Below are positions 1 through 5,604 of a stretch of 5,604 nt of DNA, piece by piece. The stretch is from the NCBI GenBank assembly GCA_030633645.1, contig DAOVRY010000082.1:1-5604 (forward strand). The letters are read 5' to 3'. Below the pieces are notes generated by a model, which did no database searches, was not told the origin of the DNA, and saw only the letters and a list, made by a program, of their open reading frames with translations. The DNA is from Pseudomonadota bacterium. Lineage in GTDB: Bacteria; Desulfobacterota; DSM-4660; Desulfatiglandales; B25-G16. Within the stretch, counting starts at the first letter, position 1, and each line of letters begins with the position of its first letter. The translations under genes were made by a program, and so were the position numbers.

Positions 1-3000
1 GAAATCATCGATCTCTTTGCCTGGATCACCGCTATAATCTATCTCCACAAGCTTGCCCAAAGAGAGAAAGTAGAGATACCTCCCCTTGATTCTGGCGTAT
101 TTCAGCTGTTCGATAACAAACCCATAACAGGCTAGCTGTAGATCAAAATAGTGTTCCCTGGCAAAGGTGGCAGGACTTTTGTCCTGCAATGAACCTGTCT
201 TCCAGTCTATTATAGCCCACTCACCCGTTCTCTTATCTTGAAAGAGTCTATCTATTCTTCCTCTGAAGGCATACCCTTGTTTTCTATTCAAAACAAAGGG
301 AACCTCTGAGTATTGACTCACCCCGGCAAGAAGCTCTAAAAGGGTTTTATCTGTAATAGCATTCAAAATCATCTCCTTCACCCTGGTCTTCAACCTCTCG
401 ATGATTTGGCTCTTAAGAAGCATTGTTTCTTTCTCTTGGCCCAAAAACCTGGAGAATACGGACTCTAAGAGATCTTGCTCGAAATCTGATCCAAAGACAT
501 GTTTTTCGAGATAGGCATGCACCATAAGACCAATAATCCTCGCCTCAAAAGTCCCCCCCTCGCTCTTATCTTCTAAGAGATTCTCTATGTAGTCATTTCC
601 CACCGAAAAAAAGGGGTCCTCAGGTATGTTTAACCAGTATCTATAGTAAAATCTCAGGGGGCATCTCTTGAATACAGCAAGACTTGTTGGGCTCAATTGA
701 TGATAAGAGGGAGTAGCGAGCTTATGACTTAAATCCAACTCTCTGATCCTGTCACCCAGCTTTGCAAAACTATCCACGGATAATTTCGTCTTACTGGAAC
801 TTACCCCGGCAAACCTCCTCTGGATTGGGTCGGACCATACAACAAAAGGGGATTCATCTCCTTGAGGATATTTCCCCACCATGTCTTCCTGAAATCTGCT
901 GCTTAACTCCCAGATATCATCGAGGAGGTCTAAAATGGTAGCCCCCTCTTTATAATCAAGCGGGGTAAGACGCACCCTATTGTTGTTACCCTTTCCCATT
1001 GCCCTATGACCGGTCAGGATAAGATGATGCATGGCCCTTGTGCAACCAACATAAAATACCCTGCGATTTTCAGCAACCGCTTCTAAGGTATCTCTCCTTT
1101 TCAGGATGAAGGACAGGGGGTTTACAACCTTCCTAAAATCAACAAGGGGAAATTCAACATCGAAGATAGGTAGGATGCCTTCTTGGTCATTCCAGGCGCC
1201 TGTTCTTGAATCGTGAGCAGGGTAAAGCCTGACAGGTTTCCCCGGCTTCCCTCCCTTTGGAAGAGATCGATCTAATTCAGGAATAATCACCATGGGAAAC
1301 TCAAGGCCTTTGGCAGCATGTATGGTCATCAGATGGATGGAAACCCCCTGTGTCAGTTCCACCAGGGCCTCCCCCTCATCATCTTCTTCATCAGCCATTC
1401 TCAGACAATAGGAGACGAAATCGGCCAGGGATCCATTTCCCTCTAACTCAAACTGCCTGGCTATCCCTATAAACTTCTCCATATTAGCCATCCTCTGGAT
1501 TCTCTTTGGATGGCTGGATAGTGCAGCCATAAGCCCCCTATCTCTTATGATGGTCCGTATCAACTCTGGTAGGGGTACATGGCCTGCCAATCGCCGCCAG
1601 GCATGGAGCTGCATTCCGATTCTTCTGAGGTATTCGTGGGGGGAGTTGAGAAATTTTTCATCAATGGGCACCGGGTCTGTAAACAGATCAAATATCTCAA
1701 GATCGGTTAATGCAAATATTGATCCCCTCAGCGCAGCAACAAGGGAAATCCTTTGTCTGGCATCTGAGAGATATGCCAAGAGCTGGACCATCTCCATGAT
1801 CTCTTCGCACCGAAAGAAGCCTCTTCCCTTATTGACAATGAACGGAATTCCCGCCTCCCGTAATATTGTCTCAAACGTTTTTATGTGGGTGTATGTAAAG
1901 AAAAGTACGCCGATTGCTGGTTCGCCTTTCTCTATTTTCTCTCGTATTGATCGGTATCGTTGATATTCTGGCGCCTCTCTGCCTTCCCTCCCTAATATCC
2001 TGCTAATAACATCTGCTAGCAGAGAGGCTTCTCGCTCTACCTTACTGTGTCCCTCAGCCCTCGGGGCACTCCCTTTTTGATCAGGGATAAGGTAAAAGAC
2101 AGCCGATCCCCTTTCCTCATCGCTATCAGAACAGTTTGCTTTTCTTATGGGCATGTATGCGCTTTCATATTCCTCAAGAGCGCCAGCACCTTTGTTACTG
2201 AAAATATGGCTAAAGGTAGTGTTAAAGAACTGTATGAGTTCTCTATTAGATCGGAAATTCAAGGTAAGGTGTATATCCCCTCTCTGTATCTTCTCCGTTT
2301 CGCCTTGTGACATGTCTTTGCACAAGGCCGCATGCTCATAGAGTTCTTTTTCCAGATCCTGGTCCAAAGAGACCATTCCCTTGAGTATGTGCTGATTGTG
2401 CCAAAAAATAGGTTTGGTATTGCTTACATTAGATCTTCTTATTTCCTCTGTAACCTTATCAAAAACAGTTACATCTGCCCCCCTAAACCTGTATATGGCC
2501 TGCCTTTTATCACCAACAACGAACAGCTTATCTTCCCCTAATACAGGGTTACCCCTTTGGTCTCTATCTGAGACGAGGAGGCTTAGAATCTCCCACTGGT
2601 TTCGGTTGGTATCTTGAAACTCATCCACCATAATATATTTGAATCTCTCTTGAATCCGTTCAATAAAGGATCGGTTTTCGGAAAAAAACAGCGTTGTGAG
2701 GAATTCAAGGGTCCTTGCCTCTAAATCCGCAAAATCAAGGGCATTGATCCTCCTCTTCTCCGCCTGGTAGGAATCCAAAGATGCCATCGCGAGCTCCAAA
2801 AAGATAGACAGCTCTTTTTCAAAGATAGTATCTGGGTTAAACATTGCAAAGACGTCAGGACAATAGGTATCTACCATATCAAGATAGGAGATTTCTCTGG
2901 TACCCTGCTTCACTACCAGCCTTGAGCTTTTGGACGGCCGTTCCTGGGCAAGCTTTCTCAATTGCCCGAATAGAGACGGGATCCCAAAGTCATCTCGGTA

Positions 3001-3762
3001 AGAGTCCTTTTTCTGGTACCATTCGCTCAATAAACCCAACACCTGTTCATATTGCCCTTTTCCATCTTTGATTCCCTTCAGACCTTCATGATAAGGCATC
3101 AAGAGGTAATCCTTAATATGCCGACAGTATTCTTTGAATACCTGATCCTTCCAGTTCTCTTTGCTCAACAGATGATCTCTCGTTGCCAAGATCCTTTTGA
3201 AGGTCATCGGGTGCTCGATAACACCCCTTACTGCCTCAAGGAGAAGCCCCCTATTCCCAAAGGTCCGCACGAGTCTGGTCAGCTCACTTTTATCCTCCTT
3301 ATACACGGAAGAGATTGCTGACTTAACCGCCTTTATCATCATCTCCCTTTGGGTTAACCCTTGGACTATAACAAATCCCGGATCAATCTTTGCCTCAACA
3401 GGATACTCGCGCAAAAGATGAGCACAAAAGGAATGGATTGTGCTGATCCTATTTTTTGAAAAATCATCTAGATTCTGTTTCAATCTCTTAACAAGAGTGC
3501 TCTCGCTCCCATCCCTTTGCCTTAACTCATGCACTATATGGGAAAGCTTCATGTAGATGCGTGCCTTCATTTCCTCGGCCGCCTTTTCAGTAAAGGTCAG
3601 GGCCAAAATCTCCCCTATGCTAACGTCATCACAGGTGAGGATTATATGGCAGAACCGTTCAGTCAACACCCTTGTTTTGCCTGCACCAGGGCCCGCAGTA
3701 ATAACCATATTCCTGTTGCAGTCAAAGGCGCTGTATTGCTCGAATGTCAAACAATCTTGCAT
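1..3762 (-). CDS. addA: AddA-like UvrD-family helicase with C-terminal PD-(D/E)XK nuclease, 3' end cut by window edge
   Basis: The frame is open for 1254 codons from an ATG at 3762 to the edge, with no stop or frameshift. Superfamily 1A helicase motifs appear in order: Q motif (Q9), Walker A AGPGAGKT (23-30), LTFTEKAAEEMKAR (55-68), STIHSFC (107-113), the AddA/RecB-type DFADLE (343-348), Walker B VDEFQDT (379-385), GDKRQAIYRFRGAD (417-430), LNFRSN (501-506), TIHAAKGLEF (813-822) and RRVFYVGCTRA (900-910). The nuclease domain follows: RCPLRFYY (1033-1040), GLMVHAYLE with H1082, GRIDRLF with D1171, IIDWKTG with D1186 and K1188, and QLACY (Q1209, Y1213). All expected catalytic residues are present. 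AddA proteins are usually about 1050-1250 residues, so probably only a short tail is missing. By family, AddA works with AddB as a cytoplasmic complex that unwinds and resects double-strand DNA ends for RecA-dependent repair. No addB is visible upstream. The start is fixed by an in-frame TGA at 3786-3784; the next ATG (codon 19) would remove the Q motif. No clear Shine-Dalgarno sequence precedes the ATG. RecB or a stand-alone UvrD-nuclease are less likely alternatives. Confidence 0.9.
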   Translation of the reverse strand, partial: MQDCLTFEQYSAFDCNRNMVITAGPGAGKTRVLTERFCHIILTCDDVSIGEILALTFTEKAAEEMKARIYMKLSHIVHELRQRDGSESTLVKRLKQNLDDFSKNRISTIHSFCAHLLREYPVEAKIDPGFVIVQGLTQREMMIKAVKSAISSVYKEDKSELTRLVRTFGNRGLLLEAVRGVIEHPMTFKRILATRDHLLSKENWKDQVFKEYCRHIKDYLLMPYHEGLKGIKDGKGQYEQVLGLLSEWYQKKDSYRDDFGIPSLFGQLRKLAQERPSKSSRLVVKQGTREISYLDMVDTYCPDVFAMFNPDTIFEKELSIFLELAMASLDSYQAEKRRINALDFADLEARTLEFLTTLFFSENRSFIERIQERFKYIMVDEFQDTNRNQWEILSLLVSDRDQRGNPVLGEDKLFVVGDKRQAIYRFRGADVTVFDKVTEEIRRSNVSNTKPIFWHNQHILKGMVSLDQDLEKELYEHAALCKDMSQGETEKIQRGDIHLTLNFRSNRELIQFFNTTFSHIFSNKGAGALEEYESAYMPIRKANCSDSDEERGSAVFYLIPDQKGSAPRAEGHSKVEREASLLADVISRILGREGREAPEYQRYRSIREKIEKGEPAIGVLFFTYTHIKTFETILREAGIPFIVNKGRGFFRCEEIMEMVQLLAYLSDARQRISLVAALRGSIFALTDLEIFDLFTDPVPIDEKFLNSPHEYLRRIGMQLHAWRRLAGHVPLPELIRTIIRDRGLMAALSSHPKRIQRMANMEKFIGIARQFELEGNGSLADFVSYCLRMADEEDDEGEALVELTQGVSIHLMTIHAAKGLEFPMVIIPELDRSLPKGGKPGKPVRLYPAHDSRTGAWNDQEGILPIFDVEFPLVDFRKVVNPLSFILKRRDTLEAVAENRRVFYVGCTRAMHHLILTGHRAMGKGNNNRVRLTPLDYKEGATILDLLDDIWELSSRFQEDMVGKYPQGDESPFVVWSDPIQRRFAGVSSSKTKLSVDSFAKLGDRIRELDLSHKLATPSYHQLSPTSLAVFKRCPLRFYYRYWLNIPEDPFFSVGNDYIENLLEDKSEGGTFEARIIGLMVHAYLEKHVFGSDFEQDLLESVFSRFLGQEKETMLLKSQIIERLKTRVKEMILNAITDKTLLELLAGVSQYSEVPFVLNRKQGYAFRGRIDRLFQDKRTGEWAIIDWKTGSLQDKSPATFAREHYFDLQLACYGFVIEQLKYARIKGRYLYFLSLGKLVEIDYSGDPGKEIDDF

Positions 3763-3802
3763 CGCTAGGTTTAACCGTTGTTCTCAGGGTAACGTAAAAG
3801 TC

Positions 3803-3985
3803 CAGGGTATGGGTGTCTTTTTTTTGGTTATGCCCTATGACATGGCCCCTTACTGGGTCGATTCAAAATGGTTTATTGCCTCCTAAGCCTTAGAATCATA
3901 GGCTCCATCTATATAAACCATTTTGAAACGCCCACTCATCTAAACTATGTGGGGCATAATCCAAAAAAAAGACACCCATACCCTG
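3803..3985. repeat. 183-bp imperfect palindrome, MITE-like
   Basis: The outer arms at 3803-3827 and 3961-3985 are perfect 25-bp inverted repeats that start CAGGGTATGGGTGTC and contain an 8-base T (or A) run. Pairing continues for 8 bp (3828-3835 with 3952-3959) after a single bulged base. A second perfect stem of 15 bp joins 3862-3876 to 3913-3927, and a short one (AGCCT/AGGCT, 3886-3890 with 3900-3904) caps it. It contains no transposase gene. Size, terminal inverted repeats and lack of coding capacity fit a miniature inverted-repeat transposable element or other dispersed palindrome. I cannot name the parent family and see no clear target-site duplication. The left end lies 40 bp in front of the helicase ATG, so it may carry or disturb that gene's promoter. 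Confidence 0.7.
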
Positions 3986-4139
3986 CAAGAAGCTTAAAAA
4001 TCAATAGGTTAGGTTTCACTATGACGTGACCGTGCCGTTGTTCTCTCAACAGTTGCTTTTTAGAAGCTTGTTTTGATATATCCGAACAATCTCCATAGGA
4101 ATCTGCTTCTGGCAGAGCCTGAGAGCCTCCGTCGTCAAG

Positions 4140-4265
4140 GCTTAGTGCTTCGATTCGCAAATACGGTGATGTATTTTGCCGGCTTGGTTACGAGGTTTTG
4201 CTCACTCAGCACTAAGTCCTGAGTAAATAAGTTTGTCCTCGAACTTATGAATCGAAGGACTTAGC
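4140..4265. repeat. cluster of stem-loops and inverted repeats just downstream of radC
   Basis: The ends are imperfect inverted repeats of 17 bp (4140-4156 and 4249-4265, 15 of 17 matching, sharing CTTCGATTC). Inside are a hairpin GCAAATAC/GTATTTTGC (4157-4164 with 4171-4179, one bulge), an 8-bp perfect pair CTTAGTGC/GCACTAAG (4141-4148 with 4209-4216), ACTCAG/CTGAGT (4204-4209 with 4219-4224), CTAAGTCC/GGACTTAG (4212-4219 with 4257-4264) and ATAAGTT/AACTTAT (4227-4233 with 4242-4248). Several pairings share bases and cannot form together. On the radC strand the cluster begins 17 bases after the stop codon. No T-run follows on either strand, so an ordinary intrinsic terminator is not supported. 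It could be a dispersed palindromic element or an RNA structure at the radC 3' end. Confidence 0.5.
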
Positions 4266-4282
4266 TTTCTGCCTGCATATGA

Positions 4283-5224
4283 TCACATCAACCCCTTGTC
4301 CAAGAGGCTTACAAAGTCATCATTGTTTCTTCCTATGATGATGTGATCCAAAACCTTTATTCCCACGAGATTGCAAGCCCGAGCTATCTGATTGGTTATG
4401 TTGATATCATCTTGTGATGGGTCTGGTTCACCGGAAGGATGGTTGTGAACCAAGATAATGGCAGATGCTGATTTCATCGTTGCCTCTTTAATGATTTCCT
4501 TTGGGTCCACCACGCTTGCTGTTATGCTTCCCCTGCTAATCTCTATGTGATCAATTGGCTTATTCCTTGAATCTAGCAAGATAACATTGAAAAATTCCTT
4601 TTTTGCATCCCTCAGATATGGTGCATAATACTCCGAAACATAGAGGATCACATCCTGAACGTTTGTTATTTTTCTCTTTTTTTCCGCCTTCTCTCGATAC
4701 AGCCTTTTCCCTAATTCCAATGCCGCCTTTATCTGAGCTGCCTTTGCCTCTCCTACACCCTGGATTAGGCAGAGCTCTTTGAGAGGGGCACTGTCGATAC
4801 CCCTCAATGATTTGAATTGATTAAGGATATTTCTCGCTAGTTCTTCCGCGCTTGTACCCTCTATGCCGGTTCTCAGGAGTATTGCCAACAGTTTCGATAG
4901 AGAAAGGCTTGAAGGGCCATACTTGAAGAGCATCTCCCGAGGTCTTTCCTCTTTAACCCACAAACGGATAGGTTTGTTTGTACGCTGCTGGCTTAACCGC
5001 TCTCTTACGATTTTTCTTACCCTCTTACAATCCTCTCTTGTTTTTAGATTTAGTCGATTAGTAATTTCTTCTGCCTCTTTATCAGATAGCTCGGTACGAG
5101 AGGATCTCTTGAAGAATATCTTCCCCTTTGTGCTGAACATGGGGTACATTCTTTTGGTGACCAAAAGATCAATTGTGTTGGATGAATGCTCCTGGCTTCC
5201 GCCTTTGTGCGTATCTTTGCCCAT
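4283..5224 (-). CDS. radC: RadC-family protein (HhH plus JAB/MPN+ domain) with long N-terminal extension
   Basis: Residue numbers here count from a GTG at 5230; subtract two for the ATG start chosen. The RadC core begins near residue 88 (IRLWVKEERPRE), followed by KYGPSSLS and LLAILLRTG. A helix-hairpin-helix IQGVGEAKA (156-164) comes next, then the JAB domain with E212 in KKEFFNV, VHNHPSG (H262, H264) and D275, a complete JAMM zinc-site pattern. The core of about 228 residues matches usual RadC size. The first 85 or so residues are extra, strongly basic and probably helical at 48-82. I do not recognise them. RadC was once linked to radiation resistance; its biochemical role is not settled, and it often sits in mobile or defence-related loci. 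The ATG at 5224 is preferred because GAAGGTG lies 5 bases before it; the GTG at 5230 would overlap that site. An in-frame TAA at 5266-5264 bars any further extension. Confidence 0.93.
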   Translation of the reverse strand: MGKDTHKGGSQEHSSNTIDLLVTKRMYPMFSTKGKIFFKRSSRTELSDKEAEEITNRLNLKTREDCKRVRKIVRERLSQQRTNKPIRLWVKEERPREMLFKYGPSSLSLSKLLAILLRTGIEGTSAEELARNILNQFKSLRGIDSAPLKELCLIQGVGEAKAAQIKAALELGKRLYREKAEKKRKITNVQDVILYVSEYYAPYLRDAKKEFFNVILLDSRNKPIDHIEISRGSITASVVDPKEIIKEATMKSASAIILVHNHPSGEPDPSQDDINITNQIARACNLVGIKVLDHIIIGRNNDDFVSLLDKGLM

Positions 5225-5229
5225 ATTCA

Positions 5230-5236
5230 CACCTTC
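5230..5236 (-). promoter_or_regulatory. Shine-Dalgarno site of radC
   Basis: The minus strand reads GAAGGTG, then 5 bases (TGAAT), then ATG at 5224-5222. This spacing favours the ATG over the GTG at 5230, whose own G forms the end of this site. A second purine run (GGAAGGGAGGA) lies further upstream, too far from either start to decide it. Confidence 0.65.
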
Positions 5237-5349
5237 GCCACACTTATCCTCCCTTCCATCTGCTTATCCCTACAAACTCCTACTACATTCAAGAATTGTC
5301 AGCAAGTCGAATCTTTCGCCCACGGTAACGTCAAAGTAGATGCTAACCC

Positions 5350-5398
5350 ACTCAAATCTGAAGCGTTTGCCCTGTCGAAATCGAGACTCAAATCGGAA
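5350..5398. repeat. short direct repeat ACTCAAATC
   Basis: ACTCAAATCTGAA at 5350-5362 recurs as ACTCAAATCGGAA at 5386-5398, with 12 of 13 bases matching and 36 bases between starts. The surrounding stretch to about 5412 is rich in CGAAAT-like words (TCGAAATCG, ATTCGAAAC). It resembles the low-complexity intergenic filler seen in some environmental bacterial genomes. Function unknown. Confidence 0.4.
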
Positions 5399-5420
5399 AT
5401 TCGAAACAATATCAAATGAC

Positions 5421-5475
5421 CCCAGTGAAATATGCGTCGCATTTCACGGGAGGCGCGACATTTCTGAAATATCGC
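5421..5475. repeat. two adjacent hairpins, REP-like
   Basis: The first hairpin pairs GTGAAAT (5425-5431) with ATTTCAC (5441-5447), extended by CCC (5421-5423) with GGG (5448-5450) around one bulged A. The second pairs GCGACATTT (5455-5463) with AAATATCGC (5467-5475), with one mismatch and a 3-base loop. The two share related words (GAAATATGCG and GAAATATCGC). No T-run follows on either strand, so these look like a palindromic intergenic repeat rather than a terminator. Confidence 0.5.
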
Positions 5476-5526
5476 ATGTTCGCAGCATTATTCCCCAGAC
5501 GAAGCACATATACTCATGCCATATAA

Positions 5527-5602
5527 GCCAGGCCTGCCCGCCATCCCTGCCCGACATCCGGCAGGCGGGTGGCAGGCGGGTCTGGGCCAGGCCTGCCCTG
5601 GC
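5527..5602. repeat. GC-rich direct and inverted repeat cluster
   Basis: GCCAGGCCTGCCC occurs at 5527-5539 and again at 5586-5598. GGCAGGCGGGT is repeated in tandem at 5560-5570 and 5571-5581. CCTGCC (5546-5551) pairs with GGCAGG (5560-5565), and GCCAGG (5586-5591) with CCTGGC (5597-5602). The block is far richer in GC than the genes beside it. The motif style is that of dispersed palindromic repeats known from metagenome-derived genomes. It runs to the window edge and may continue. Confidence 0.65.
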
Positions 5603-5604
5603 GC

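Larger units (their letters stand above)
3763..4282. other. repeat-filled intergenic region between radC and the helicase gene
   Basis: I see no convincing gene here. The longest frame runs on the minus strand from a TTG at 4160 to a TAG at 3945 (71 codons). It lacks a ribosome binding site and its last codons read into the palindrome at 3803-3985. I do not recognise its product. The region holds two inverted-repeat structures, listed separately, and an 11-base direct repeat, CCGTTGTTCTC, at 3775-3785 and 4035-4045. No hairpin with a following T-run that would make a standard terminator for radC is visible. The helicase promoter must lie in this region or the gene must be read through from radC; no strong -35/-10 pair stands out on the minus strand. 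Confidence 0.7.
5237..5604. other. non-coding region upstream of radC
   Basis: I see no gene, tRNA or rRNA here. Frames on both strands are short and lack ribosome binding sites; the plus-strand frames reaching 5339 and 5419 begin opposite or at the edge of radC and do not look like proteins. The radC promoter should lie here, but no strong -35/-10 pair is clear on the minus strand. The right half is made of repeats, described in separate entries. Confidence 0.6.

Noticed and set aside
606..612. Seven-A run in the helicase gene as a possible frameshift site
   Set aside because: The frame reads through it unchanged, and the nuclease motifs on the far side are in the same frame as the helicase motifs.
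1547..3886. Many plus-strand open frames of 60-140 codons
   Set aside because: Nearly all lie opposite the helicase gene, whose motifs are intact on the minus strand; they read as low-sense shadow proteins without ribosome binding sites.
4140..4265. Intrinsic terminator for radC
   Set aside because: Strong stems exist but no T-run follows them on the minus strand.
3945..4282. Group II intron or other known ribozyme remnant
   Set aside because: The region is rich in structure, but I could not find a recognisable domain V hairpin or reverse transcriptase coding sequence.
5225..5230. GTG at 5230 as the radC start
   Set aside because: It overlaps the GAAGGTG site that is ideally spaced for the ATG at 5224, and has no properly spaced site of its own.
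4863..5339. Plus-strand frame of 158 codons
   Set aside because: It lies mostly opposite radC, which has clear family motifs on the other strand. Its translation is serine/leucine-rich and has no recognisable domain.
5300..5604. tRNA gene or CRISPR array
   Set aside because: No cloverleaf with a T-loop of the GTTCGAATC type could be built, and the repeats are not regularly spaced with unique spacers.

Overview
The window looks like a piece of a bacterial chromosome of moderate GC. It carries two genes on the minus strand, both tied by family to DNA repair and recombination. Arginine is written mostly as AGA/AGG, a habit seen in Nitrospirota-like and thermophilic Desulfobacterota-like genomes among others. 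That is only a hint; the sequence does not settle the organism.

Layout, read in the direction of transcription (right to left). From 5604 to 5225 there is no gene. This stretch holds a GC-rich palindromic repeat cluster at the window edge, two adjacent hairpins, and a short AT-richer stretch with small direct repeats. A radC-family gene follows (5224 to 4283) with a clear ribosome binding site and an unusual N-terminal extension of about 85 residues. After it comes a gap of about 520 bases packed with inverted repeats: a stem-loop cluster just past the radC stop (4140-4265), and a 183-bp imperfect palindrome resembling a small non-autonomous mobile element (3803-3985). From 3762 to the left edge runs one uninterrupted reading frame of 1254 codons. 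It encodes a UvrD-type helicase fused to a C-terminal PD-(D/E)XK nuclease, that is, an AddA-like helicase-nuclease, cut off by the edge shortly before its expected end.

The two genes point the same way, but the repeat-filled gap makes simple co-transcription uncertain. The AddA-like enzyme would process double-strand DNA ends. RadC carries an intact JAMM metal site, but its biochemical role is unsettled in the family as a whole. No AddB partner is visible: it is not upstream, where it often sits, and could only lie past the left edge or elsewhere.

I found no convincing new multi-gene system. The points most worth a second look are the RadC extension, the palindromic element directly in front of the helicase gene, and the competing stem-loops behind radC.
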